Assembly: GCA_023426545.1 (NCBI GenBank)
Contig: JAFAAN010000040.1
Location: forward strand, 69,581 to 133,580
Origin: Pseudomonadota bacterium
GTDB taxonomy: Bacteria > Myxococcota > Myxococcia > Myxococcales > Myxococcaceae
Length of the DNA: 64,000 nt
Direction of reading: 5' to 3'
Shown piece by piece: positions 55,325 to 63,650 of the stretch. The number at the start of each line of letters is the position of its first letter. Position 1 is the stretch's first letter. The translations under genes were made by a program, and so were the position numbers. Below the pieces are notes generated by a model. That model saw nothing but the letters and a program-made list of their open reading frames with translations. It did no database searches and was not told the origin of the DNA.

Positions 55325-56626
55325 ATGTTGATGATGAACATTCTCGAAGAACACTTCTCCGAGGCGACGTTCCTGCAGTCACAATGGGAGCGCGCTCTGC
55401 GAGGCCCGCATTACAATCTGGAGGAGACAGCGCAGTTAGAGGAGCGGTTGCTGGCACACTTGGATGGACTGGTGCTCGGGGGGGAGTCCGTCACCCAGGC
55501 TCTACTCAAGCCAGCGCTGGAGGGCGGAGAGCCTGGGGAGGTATTCTGCTCAGTGTTCGCGTCCATCGCAGAGTCCTCCCATGCTGAGTTAGAGGCCGTG
55601 CTTGAGATGGCGCCGGTCGCGCCTCCAGCGATACAGGCGCCGTTGCGGCGCGCGCTGGAACTCAGCGAGCGCACCGGGTTGGAGACCGCGCTGGTTCCGT
55701 TATTAACAGCACCCGAGGCATCAACGCAGGTACTGGCATCTGAGGTGCTTGCCTTTCGCGGAGCCATTCCGCGAGGAGTGGCTCTGGAGTTGCTCGACCA
55801 TGCGGATGGCCGCGTGGTGGCAGCGGCGCTGCGGGGCCTTGGAGCGTTGGAGAGGGACGTCGGACACCGGAAACTGCCTCGATTGCTGGGCGACAAGCGA
55901 CCATGGGTTCGCCACGCCGCCATCGAATCTGGCCTGTTGTCTGGGGTTCGCGCGGCATGGGATGCGTGTTTGGAGGAGGCGCAGGGGCGCGGCGAGGGCG
56001 CCTCATCTGCCCGAGTGCTCCAGGCGATATGTGGGGAGGATGAGGATATCGAGCGCTTGGTGGAGCGCTTGGTCGATGACGCCCTTCAAGCGGACGTAGT
56101 GTGGGCACTGGGGTTCACCGGGCGGATTTCTGCCGTGGAGGCTTGCCTGGAGTTGATGGGGCAGGTGTCACCGGTGGCACGGTTGGCTGGTGAGGCTTTT
56201 AGCGCCATTACTGGGCTGGTGTTGAAGGACACCTATGCAATGGAGGTGGAGGAAAAGGACGCGCTCCCACCTCTGGAGGAAGATGACCTCGAAGCAGATC
56301 TGACCCCAAGACCCGAGGACGAACTGCCGGTGCCAGCGCGCGCTGCAGTCGCTGCCTGGTGGCATCGAGCGCGTCAGGGGTTCTCGCGGCGTGAGCGCTA
56401 CTTGGGCGGCAGGCCGTTCTGTGGCCCGGCGCTGCTGGACGCGCTGGTGCGGGGGCCTATGCGTCGACGGCACGTCCACGCGCGGGAACTGGCGCTGAGG
56501 ACGCATGGCGCGCACAACGTTCGGACACTTGCGTTCACAACTCGACAGGTCGCGGAACTGGCTGGAGCAGAGCGTTTCCGCGAGAGCGTGTCGACACGTC
56601 CACTGGCGAGTACCTTTGGGGGGTGA
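55325..56626 (+). CDS. TIGR02270 family (HEAT-like repeat) protein of a type VI effector cassette
   Basis: A 433-residue soluble protein. The N-terminal part NILEEHFSEATFLQSQWERAL and LAHLDGLVLGGE are typical of the TIGR02270 family found near type VI secretion genes. Repeated helical pairs (VLAFRGAIPRGVALELLDHADGRVVAAALRGLGALE) look like HEAT repeats. The C-terminal part is WRARQGFSRRERYLGG-like. Function is unknown; such proteins accompany DUF2169 and PAAR genes. GTG at 55316 and ATG at 55325, 55331 or 55334 are possible starts. First gene of the cassette. Confidence 0.78.
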   Translation: MLMMNILEEHFSEATFLQSQWERALRGPHYNLEETAQLEERLLAHLDGLVLGGESVTQALLKPALEGGEPGEVFCSVFASIAESSHAELEAVLEMAPVAPPAIQAPLRRALELSERTGLETALVPLLTAPEASTQVLASEVLAFRGAIPRGVALELLDHADGRVVAAALRGLGALERDVGHRKLPRLLGDKRPWVRHAAIESGLLSGVRAAWDACLEEAQGRGEGASSARVLQAICGEDEDIERLVERLVDDALQADVVWALGFTGRISAVEACLELMGQVSPVARLAGEAFSAITGLVLKDTYAMEVEEKDALPPLEEDDLEADLTPRPEDELPVPARAAVAAWWHRARQGFSRRERYLGGRPFCGPALLDALVRGPMRRRHVHARELALRTHGAHNVRTLAFTTRQVAELAGAERFRESVSTRPLASTFGG

Positions 56627-56632
56627 AGACCC

Positions 56633-57643
56633 ATGTGGGCATTGAAGAACCGCACAGCGTACGCTGTGGAGCGAAACTGGACGCGTGACAAGAACGGGAT
56701 GCACTGGTGGCTCGTCGCGGTCAAGGCGACGTTTGACATCGCGCCTGGGGGGCGGCTGCAACTGGCGGATGAGCAGCATCCTCCGGTGCTGATTCCTGAG
56801 TATTTCGGAGAGCCAGGTCAGTCGAGCTTGCGCTATGACTCGGACTTGTTGGCGGTGAAGGAGGGGACGGAAGTCCTAATCGACGCTTGCGCATACGCGC
56901 CTCGCGGAAAGCCCGCCGAGACGGTGCCGGTCTCGCTGCGGCTCGGACCGCTCTACAAGGTTCTGCTCGTGCACGGGCCACGCACGTATGCTCGCGGGAT
57001 ACTGGGGATGGCGATGAGCCCGCCCCGGCCCTTCATCACGAGCCCTATCCGCTATGAGGCCGCGTTTGGCGGCTATGACCTGACGGACTCCGATCCCAGT
57101 CGGCATCGGCTTGATGAGAGAAACCCCGTTGGGCGCGGTTTCGCGACGCGCCATGCCCAACTGTCCGGCAAGCCCGCCCATACCATCGAGTATCCCAGTG
57201 GCGATCCGGCAGTTCGAGGGCCTGCGGGTTTCGGCCCCATCGATGCTGCCTGGATGCCGCGGCGCAAGCTCGCGGGGACGTATGATGCCCGGTGGGAGCG
57301 CACGAAAAAGCCGCTGCTCCCCGATGACTATGACCCTGCCTTCGCGCTGTGCGCCCCTGGAGATCAGCGGCTCGCTCGGCCCCTCTCAGGAGGCGAGCGC
57401 GTCGAATTGGTGAACTTGACGCCCGAGGGGGTCCTGCGCTTCGAACTGCCTCGCATCTCGCTCGGTTTTACCACTCGAGTGGGGCGACAGAGCGTGGAGC
57501 ATGGAGCGCGCCTGACCTCGGTCCTGGTGGAGCCCGAGGCCAGGCGCCTTTCGCTGGTGTGGCAGGGCACGCTGTGTATGCCCGCGCTGGATGCGGACTA
57601 CCTCGACGAGACGGAGATCGCCGAGCTGAGGGAAGAGGTATGA
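56633..57643 (+). CDS. DUF2169 family protein (type VI effector adaptor)
   Basis: A 336-residue soluble protein. The family marks are NRTAYAVERNWTRDKNG, WWLVAVKATFDIAPGGRL, RYDSDLLAVKEGTEVLI, and PIRYEAAFGGYDLTDSD. DUF2169 proteins are encoded beside PAAR-domain effectors and behave as adaptors or chaperones that mount the effector on the VgrG tip. A single continuous ORF with the expected length. Its stop overlaps the ketosynthase-like gene start (ATGA), and its start lies six bases after the TIGR02270 stop. Confidence 0.85.
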   Translation: MWALKNRTAYAVERNWTRDKNGMHWWLVAVKATFDIAPGGRLQLADEQHPPVLIPEYFGEPGQSSLRYDSDLLAVKEGTEVLIDACAYAPRGKPAETVPVSLRLGPLYKVLLVHGPRTYARGILGMAMSPPRPFITSPIRYEAAFGGYDLTDSDPSRHRLDERNPVGRGFATRHAQLSGKPAHTIEYPSGDPAVRGPAGFGPIDAAWMPRRKLAGTYDARWERTKKPLLPDDYDPAFALCAPGDQRLARPLSGGERVELVNLTPEGVLRFELPRISLGFTTRVGRQSVEHGARLTSVLVEPEARRLSLVWQGTLCMPALDADYLDETEIAELREEV

Positions 57644-58689
57644 GCACTTCTCTCGAAATCGTTGCGGTCGGCGCACGAACCCCTGTCGGGTATACGGCCG
57701 AGGGCAGCGCGGCGGCCGTGCGCGCTGGCATCTCTCGCTACGCCGAGTTCCCCTTCGCTGACGCACAGGGCGAGCCCGTGGTGATTGCCTCGGACGGTCT
57801 GCTTGACCCGAACCTGGAAGGGCGGGAGAGATTACTACCTCTGCTCGAAGGTGTGCTTGACGAGGTCGAGGTCAAACTGGGCCGAGAAGCGCTCCAGAGG
57901 AGCCGGCTTAGTGTGCTGCTGTCGTTCCCGGAGATGCGCCCCGGGTTCTCGGAGGAGGATGAGGGCTGGCTGGTCAACGCCGTGGAGGCGCGCTATCGAG
58001 GGAAATGCTTCGATGCGAGTGTCGTGTTGGCCGGGCGTGGTCACGCGGGTGCGCTCCGGGCGGTGGAGCAGGCCCAGCGAGAATGTACTGATGGTAGGGA
58101 CCACCTGTTTCTGGTGGCGGGCGCCGACAGTTATCACCACACGGAGACGTTCCTCTGGTTGGAGCGGGTTCGCCGGTTCGCGCAGCCGGGGGTTCGCGGT
58201 GGCTTCACGCCCGGCGAGGGTGCCGCCTGTCTGGCGCTGATGAGGGCCGGGCAGCGGCGCCGCCTCGGGCTTCGAGGGCTGGCTGTCGTGCGAGGAGCGC
58301 GCACCGCGCGCGAGAGCCAACTCCGCGACAGCAGCACGGGCTCGTTCGGTGTCGGGATGACCCAGGCCGTCGAGGGGGCAGTCATGGGGCTCGGGTTGCC
58401 CCACGAGGGAGTCGACGATCTGTATACGGACATCAATGGAGAGCGCTACCGAAGTGAAGAGTGGGGCTTCGTCGAGCTACGGACGCCATTCGTCTGGAAG
58501 TCCACCGGCTATAATGCGCCGAGCAACTGCTGGGGCGATGTTGGTGCTGCTTCCGGAGCGCTTGGGGCCGTTCTGGCGGTCCGGGCATTCGAGCGGCGGT
58601 ATGCGCGAGGTCCGCGGGCCATGATTGTAGCAGGCTCGGACGGCGGCCTGCGTGGGGCAATGTTGTTGCAAGACTCACGGTGTTCCTAG
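57640..58689 (+). CDS. Ketosynthase-like protein without catalytic cysteine
   Basis: A 349-residue thiolase-fold protein similar in layout to beta-ketoacyl-ACP synthases: SLEIVAVGARTPVGYTAEGS, RLSVLLSFPEMRPGF, LFLVAGADSYHHTE and SNCWGDVGAASGALGAVL. In active enzymes the third block contains the nucleophile Cys (GACAS); here it is GADSYHH, and the two catalytic histidines are not found in the usual places. It is therefore probably a binding or structural protein. Such proteins recur in DUF2169/PAAR cassettes. ATG at 57640 overlaps the previous stop by 4 bp; a longer in-frame reading further upstream is unlikely. Confidence 0.75.
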   Translation: MSTSLEIVAVGARTPVGYTAEGSAAAVRAGISRYAEFPFADAQGEPVVIASDGLLDPNLEGRERLLPLLEGVLDEVEVKLGREALQRSRLSVLLSFPEMRPGFSEEDEGWLVNAVEARYRGKCFDASVVLAGRGHAGALRAVEQAQRECTDGRDHLFLVAGADSYHHTETFLWLERVRRFAQPGVRGGFTPGEGAACLALMRAGQRRRLGLRGLAVVRGARTARESQLRDSSTGSFGVGMTQAVEGAVMGLGLPHEGVDDLYTDINGERYRSEEWGFVELRTPFVWKSTGYNAPSNCWGDVGAASGALGAVLAVRAFERRYARGPRAMIVAGSDGGLRGAMLLQDSRCS

Positions 58690-58700
58690 GGGGCACGTTC

Positions 58701-59882
58701 ATGTCAAAGGTCACTATCAACGCACCGAAGACACCCGTGACGGAAGGCAGCAGCGGCATCGCTGCGGCGACGCTGCCCAACGTGTGCAAAATGCCGGGGC
58801 CTCCGGCGCCGTTCGTCCCGACGCCGCTGCCCAACATAGGCAATAGCGGACAGGACCCACAGAAGTACACCAAGACGGTGACCATCGCTGGGAAGAAGGT
58901 CGCTATCCAGGGGTCCACCTTCGGCTCCAGGGGGGACGTCGCTAGCAAGGGCACCGGTGGTGGGATTGTCTCCGCGAACGTGGAGGGCCCCACCCGGTTC
59001 GTAGGCCCCGGGGCCATGGACGTGAAGTTTGACGGGAAGAACGTCCAGTTGCTTGGCGACCCCATGCTGAACAACTGCGGACCGAGCGGAAGCCCCGCCA
59101 ACGCGGCGACGATGCTGGGCGTGGTCCAAGCCGCAGGGGCCGTTGTCTTTGTCACTGGCGATGACAAGTGCCCGTTGTGCAAGAAGTCGCATGGCGGGCA
59201 GGGGGCCATCAAGGAGACCAAGGCGACCAAAGTCAACGCTGAGCGCTTGGCCAAGAAACTCGCCAAGAAGCAGTACCCGAACGCCACGATGCTCGGCGTC
59301 GTTCAGTGCAGGTGCAAGGCGAAGCACTATGCCGAGCGTTCGGGTGAGACGGACGGTGACTTCTGTGCCAGCGTGGAAGAGCTCGGATGGCACCACGCCC
59401 AGACCCCGAAGGACGAGCAACAACTGAAGCAGGAGGAAACGGAGGACGAGAGAGCAGATGACGGTGATGGTGAGTTCGCCACGCGCAATGCGGTCTTCGA
59501 GTTCCTCAAGAAACGGTTCAAAGGGCGAGCGGACGGGGTGAAGGCCGTCTGGGTGGAGGCCAACAAGGAGTTCCAGAAGTTCCGACGGAACCAGCACCTA
59601 CCAGCGGCATACCCACCGGGGCGGTGTGCCGCCCCCAAAGCGCTCCTACTCGTGATGCAGGACAATGCTTTTCCTGCCGGCATCACCGAGCAGTGGTTCC
59701 ATCCCGAGGGCAAGCCGACTCGCGGGCAGATCAAGTTCCAGGACAAGGGGAGCGGAACGGTGGTCGCTGGTCCATTCGAGCATGGGAAGACGGTCCCACC
59801 GTGCGGCACATGTTGTGTCCTCCTCCCGATGATGATCTGTCCGGAAGTCCAGGAGAGGCAATGCCAACACACGAGGAAGTAG
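58701..59882 (+). CDS. PAAR-like (DUF4150) type VI effector with a deaminase-like C-terminus
   Basis: A 393-residue modular protein. Residues 1-130 are a DUF4150 PAAR-like tip domain (ATLPNVCKMPGPPAPFVP, SKGTGGGIVSANVEGPTRF, QLLGDPMLNNCGPSG). A middle part (about 150-290) has CPLC at 157-160 and CRC at 203-205, then a charged linker. The last 100 residues contain GRCAAPKALLLVM (Cys309) and PPCGTCCVLLPM (Cys368, Cys371). This C-A-x / P-C-x-x-C arrangement resembles zinc deaminase-fold toxins, but the expected Glu is Ala311, so the assignment is tentative. The stop overlaps an immunity gene by 22 bp. Confidence 0.8.
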   Translation: MSKVTINAPKTPVTEGSSGIAAATLPNVCKMPGPPAPFVPTPLPNIGNSGQDPQKYTKTVTIAGKKVAIQGSTFGSRGDVASKGTGGGIVSANVEGPTRFVGPGAMDVKFDGKNVQLLGDPMLNNCGPSGSPANAATMLGVVQAAGAVVFVTGDDKCPLCKKSHGGQGAIKETKATKVNAERLAKKLAKKQYPNATMLGVVQCRCKAKHYAERSGETDGDFCASVEELGWHHAQTPKDEQQLKQEETEDERADDGDGEFATRNAVFEFLKKRFKGRADGVKAVWVEANKEFQKFRRNQHLPAAYPPGRCAAPKALLLVMQDNAFPAGITEQWFHPEGKPTRGQIKFQDKGSGTVVAGPFEHGKTVPPCGTCCVLLPMMICPEVQERQCQHTRK

Positions 59883-60601
59883 AGCCCCAGATGGAGAGCC
59901 TGTTGCTGCGCACCGTCCCTGGGCTTGCGGAGCAGTGGAGGGGTGCAGCACCTGCAACGATTGAGAAGATCGAGCAGATTGCCGGTAACCCCCTGCCGTC
60001 GTTCTACCGTTGGTTCCTGCGCCGTATGGGCCAGAGCATGGGGCCCCTGTCCTACCCCACCCTGGACTTTTCGGCCGAGCGCGTGCTGGCGTGTTACGCA
60101 CAGAAGTTGGTCAAGCCCGATCCCCGCTTCCTGCTCATCGCCTATGAGTCCGATGAGATGATGCCGCTGCATCTCTTCTACGACTTCAATGCACCCGCAC
60201 GAGACGATGCCATGGTCACCTCGCGCGAAGCTCGCGGCAAGGAGCTGACCGACGCCTTCGAGACGCTGAGGGAGATGTTGGCGTGGGGAGCGCTTTCGCT
60301 TTTCCGCATCGACAGGGCACCCCACACCAGCAGCGGCAGCCTCAAGGGCGACACCCCAGACTTCCTGACGGACCTCGACCCCGTGATGAGCAGCCTTGGA
60401 TTTGACCAGCCGATTCCCACGGGGCCGCTTTGCAGACTGTATGAGCGGCCCGATGCGGTCATGGTGTGCATGGGGTCGCCAAGATCGGGAACCGGGAACC
60501 GGCGGGCTTTTGACCTCGGATGCAATAATGTCGGAAGCCTGCGGAGAATCCTGGGGGAGATCACATCCGCCCGCGTCGTGGAACTGCAGGTGAAGAAGTA
60601 G
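59861..60601 (+). CDS. SMI1/KNR4-like immunity protein
   Basis: A 246-residue soluble protein. LPSFYRWFLRRMGQSMGPLS fits the SUKH (SMI1/KNR4) motif LPxxYRxFL, with ERVLACYAQKLVKPDPRFLLIAY following. It lies 22 bp inside the 3' end of the effector gene, the usual position of a cognate immunity protein that blocks its partner toxin inside the producing cell. The C-terminal 80 residues are more variable. Moderately AT-richer codon use than neighbouring genes. Confidence 0.75.
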   Translation: MPTHEEVEPQMESLLLRTVPGLAEQWRGAAPATIEKIEQIAGNPLPSFYRWFLRRMGQSMGPLSYPTLDFSAERVLACYAQKLVKPDPRFLLIAYESDEMMPLHLFYDFNAPARDDAMVTSREARGKELTDAFETLREMLAWGALSLFRIDRAPHTSSGSLKGDTPDFLTDLDPVMSSLGFDQPIPTGPLCRLYERPDAVMVCMGSPRSGTGNRRAFDLGCNNVGSLRRILGEITSARVVELQVKK

Positions 60602-60794
60602 GTCTCGTACCCGGCTCCATCTCAGCGGCCACCGCCTACGCCTGATCGGTGCGTCCATCCGCATGGCGGCCGGGATTTGACCAACTGACGCGAGCAGGCG
60701 AAGTGCCTGGAAGTCTCAGGGTCGCTGACACTTCGGCTGGTCTCCATGGCTGGAACGGTTGCTCTGCTTGAGCCGGAATCGGGGCTCACCGTCG

Positions 60795-61137
60795 CCGGAA
60801 TCGGCTCACGAACTGGTACAGGGGGACGATGAGGGCCCAGGCAGGCCATGGCGATGGTGCCTTGACGGCTCAGGGCAGGAGGATGATGGCGACGTGCAAG
60901 GGCGGTGCATAAGCTGGAGCGGGCGGTTCGAGAGGTGTGCCTTTTTCGGTGGGCTCGCCGAAGCTCACCTCTCTGCCGAGCGTGAGGGGCCGGAAGGCTC
61001 AGAGGATTCCGCACAGATGGCCGGAACGAATGGGGCGCCCCCCCAGGGACCATGGTGGCTTGCGCCAGCGCCCAGAGGGCGTTGATGGCGAGGAGGAAGA
61101 GCCTCGAGAGCCAGGGGCGTAGGGCGATGCGGCCCAT
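60795..61137 (-). pseudogene. Degenerate copy of the dead-protease gene
   Basis: From the ATG at 61137 the frame reads MGRIALRPWLSRLFLLAINALWALAQ, the same start as the gene at 54310 (NALWALAQ). Then the frame is lost through an internal deletion of about 90 bp near 61025 and several frameshifts. Further matches (IAMACLG in another frame) are found to about 60795. It is the right-hand counterpart of the intact left copy. Confidence 0.75.
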
Positions 61138-61420
61138 GCGGTGCGTCCCTGTCGACCATGACCCGGGGTGGCATTCGGTAAGGGTGGGGCTCCAATCACC
61201 CTGGAGCGTGGCGCCACGTCTCTGGTAGGCATCCGGGCCGAGGAACTCATGGCTTACGGCATCGCGAATCACCTCTGGATTCATGGGAGCCCGGACCGGT
61301 CCAGGGTCCGGCAGTGGATGGACGTCGCGCTGGGGACGTCGTTCGGGGAGCAGCCCCGGAGCGACATCGTCGTCGCGGACGTCTTCCAGTTCGGGCCGGC
61401 GCTGACGCTCATCGACGTGC
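60795..61420. repeat. Right copy of the long duplicated segment
   Basis: Matches the left copy at 53945-54435 as described there, including the shared ACCCGGGGTGGCAT and GGTGGGGCTCCAATCACCCTGGAG strings. The two copies face the same way and enclose the effector cassette of about 6.4 kb. The right copy keeps the second gene intact and has lost the first. Confidence 0.75.
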
Positions 61421-62214
61421 AGGTGCTTGGTGCTCCGCGCGTCGTCGAAGGCGAGGCCGGCGCGGTCGAGGCGGCGGAGCAGGACGGCTTCCTGTCGCGC
61501 GTGGCCAGCCTGGCGAAGGAAGCGGGCTTCCGGAGCACGCGGGTGTGGATGGGCGACGTGGGCACCATGGCGTGGGAGCTGGAGTCCCAGGGGGAGGAGG
61601 ACACGCTCACCGGTGCGAAGTGCGAGGACGAGGCGATGAGTACGCTGGGGCCGGACGGATGGAGCGTCGACCCGCTGGCGCCCCTGGTGGCGCGCGCGGT
61701 CATCCGGAGCATCGTCAAGCTGCCGCTGGAGGAGGTCCACCACTATATCGACTGGGCGGTGAGCTGCCGTAGCGCGATGGCGGCAGGGACGCCGGTGGAG
61801 GGCTTCAACCTGACTCGCGCCTCGCGGCTGATGGCCACGCACTACTTGGTGTGGAAGGGGAAGGTGCTGCCCAAGCCGACGCCCGTAAGTGAGATGGCGC
61901 CGAAGCTGGGCAGGGCCCGGAGGATGCGCAGGGCGGCGACACTGGTGCCCGCGGCTCGCGTCTGGGGGCTGGTGCTGCTGATGGCATTTGTGCTGCCCGC
62001 GGTGCTGTACCACTTCATTTTCGCCCCCCCGGTGGAGAGCCCCGTGAAGGGCTTCGTGCTCAGTGGCGTGATGACGCTGGTCTGGGCCCTGTTCGCCCTG
62101 GTGCGCTTTGATGACTTCCAGGGGCGGCCCGTGCGTCTACCGTGGCGGCTGGCGCTGTTCGTCGGTGGTCAGCTCGCGGTGGGCGCGCTGATGTGGTGGC
62201 TACATGGAATGTAG
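61249..62214 (+). CDS. Hypothetical protein with C-terminal membrane helices
   Basis: A 321-residue protein. The first 220 residues are soluble and not recognised, with WMDVALGTSFGEQPRSD, ALTLIDVQVLGAPRVVEGE and HHYIDWAVSCRSAM. The end holds three hydrophobic helices (LVLLMAFVLPAVLYHFIF, FVLSGVMTLVWALFALV, LALFVGGQLAVGALMWWL). ATG at 61249 follows CGAGGAAC; GTG at 61168 gives 27 more residues and falls in the duplicated DNA. A short remnant of the same gene is at 54381-54430, so it was once also on the left side of the cassette. Confidence 0.6.
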   Translation: MAYGIANHLWIHGSPDRSRVRQWMDVALGTSFGEQPRSDIVVADVFQFGPALTLIDVQVLGAPRVVEGEAGAVEAAEQDGFLSRVASLAKEAGFRSTRVWMGDVGTMAWELESQGEEDTLTGAKCEDEAMSTLGPDGWSVDPLAPLVARAVIRSIVKLPLEEVHHYIDWAVSCRSAMAAGTPVEGFNLTRASRLMATHYLVWKGKVLPKPTPVSEMAPKLGRARRMRRAATLVPAARVWGLVLLMAFVLPAVLYHFIFAPPVESPVKGFVLSGVMTLVWALFALVRFDDFQGRPVRLPWRLALFVGGQLAVGALMWWLHGM

Positions 62215-62310
62215 AACTGAGAGCTGACTATTTGCAAGTGAACTGGATTTCACGAGAGCCGGAGGCTTGTGTAAATAGACCATGTCTATTTTTGAATAAG
62301 GCAGGACCCC

Positions 62311-62964
62311 GTGAGTCATCTGAGCCCAAGTAGTGAAAATGAGCAAGCTGTGACGAACGCGGCCAAGAACGTGGGAAGCGAAAGGCCTGGGGTTTGGACG
62401 TCCGATGAAGAGTGTTATCGGGAAGTGTGGAAGCATGCAATCGATCTGCAAAAACACTTTAACGACATTCTCTTTAAAGTTCGGGCTTTCTATTTCGGAT
62501 TTCTTGGAATTATTGGGACGGCCGTTGCGGCGATTCTGTTCTCGAATTCAGGAGGAGATGCGCTCGCGCGGTTTCCTGTCGGCTTAAAACGGTTGTTCTT
62601 GACAGTCCTATTGGTGGCGCCTGGTGTAGCCGTCTGGATGCTTGATCGCTACTATTATCATCCTCTGCTTGTGGGCGCAGTCAAATTGGCCGCGAGGGTG
62701 GAAGAGATAGTCCCAAGGCTGATGTCCGTATCGACTACGCTCCGGATTGAGAATCACTCGGCAAAGTTTTTCTCTGTCTCAAGAGGTCGCGCAAAGGTGA
62801 CTCTGTTTTATGGCTGGATTACGGTCGCCATCGTAGCGCTCCTTAATGCTGACTGTTGGTGGATTGCGACTTTGTCAGGTGTTGTAGTTGGGGCAGTTTT
62901 TTGGGCGCTGGAGTGTAGTGAGAGATGGTGGCCGAAGTGGGTGAGAGATTTCAAAGAGTTGTGA
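62311..62964 (+). CDS. Small membrane protein of low G+C, probably acquired
   Basis: A 217-residue protein beginning with GTG. About four hydrophobic segments are seen (FYFGFLGIIGTAVAAILF, LFLTVLLVAPGVAVWML, WITVAIVALLN, ATLSGVVVGAVFWAL), preceded by a helix VWKHAIDLQKHFNDILFKV. The G+C content is well below that of the neighbours and rare codons are common. I do not recognise the family. Position between the cassette and IS66 remnants suggests recent transfer. Confidence 0.6.
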   Translation: MSHLSPSSENEQAVTNAAKNVGSERPGVWTSDEECYREVWKHAIDLQKHFNDILFKVRAFYFGFLGIIGTAVAAILFSNSGGDALARFPVGLKRLFLTVLLVAPGVAVWMLDRYYYHPLLVGAVKLAARVEEIVPRLMSVSTTLRIENHSAKFFSVSRGRAKVTLFYGWITVAIVALLNADCWWIATLSGVVVGAVFWALECSERWWPKWVRDFKEL

Positions 62965-63051
62965 ACAGTGGATAGCGGAGGGGGCTCCCTGTGGAATTTC
63001 TTGAGATGCTGCTCAGGGGAGTCCTCCCTTGCCGATAGTGCCTGACGAAGG

Positions 63052-63300
63052 TCAGGGCTGAAGTAAGCAAAGAACGTGGTAACCCTCCAGGCGCTTGTAC
63101 AGCAGCACAAAGCCGCCTCGACTCCACGTCAGCACTTTGACTCTGTCGCCCCTGCGCGAGACGAAGGCGAAGAGGTGGCCTGAGTAGATGTCCTCGCCCC
63201 ACGCTCCGCGCACCAGCGCTATGAGACCGTCGATGGACTTGCGCATGTCCACCAGCTCCACCGTTAGCACCACGCGCACAGAGATAGGCAGGGCAAACAC
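63052..63300 (-). pseudogene. tnpB: IS66 TnpB, truncated at its 3' end
   Basis: From GTG 63300, after a GGAGGTAA site, the product starts VFALPISVRVVLTVEL, then DMRKSIDGLIALVRGAW, SRRGDRVKVLTWSRGGF and VLLYKRLE. After LYKRLE (about 63085) the usual RGRF-type continuation is replaced by unrelated residues to the stop, so the element is cut off here. IS66 TnpB is an accessory protein of about 115 residues. Confidence 0.85.
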
Positions 63301-63304
63301 TGCC

Positions 63305-63600
63305 TTACCTCCCCAGCGTCGCGACGAGGTGGGCCACGTATTCCACGTCGGTGCCCGTGGTGAATCGCAGGCAAGCTCCGCTGGCCAGCACCACCTCAAT
63401 CCGTGTCGTGCTCGGCTTCGGCGCGTCAGCTACCTCTACCGGAAGCATGCGCATCGGCTCCGCCTTCCTGACCAGTTGGCGGCGGCGCCGGTACACCCAC
63501 GACTACAGCGTGTTGAGCCGCAGCCCTCGCTGCTGCGAGAACTTTTGCCGCGCCAGCTCGCTCGCCTCGAAGTAAGACCTCGCCGTGCCCCGTCGTGACG
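63305..63600 (-). pseudogene. tnpA: IS66 TnpA with a nonsense mutation
   Basis: The frame reads RSYFEASELARQKFSQQRG, then a TAG stop at 63503-63505, then SWVYRRRRQLVRKAEPMRM and IEVVLASGACLRF to the TAA stop. Both halves fit the IS66 accessory protein TnpA (helix-turn-helix). A single base change is enough to explain the stop. It overlaps in function with the truncated TnpB just downstream. 5' end not certain. Confidence 0.8.
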
Positions 63601-63650
63601 GGCCCCAGCATCTCGTGAGACCTCCAGCGGCCACACGCAGGAGGTGGTCC

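Noticed and set aside
59327..60664. A 445-codon open frame on the minus strand over the effector and immunity genes
   Set aside because: Antisense to two genes with family features and translational overlap; no domain seen in the antisense frame.
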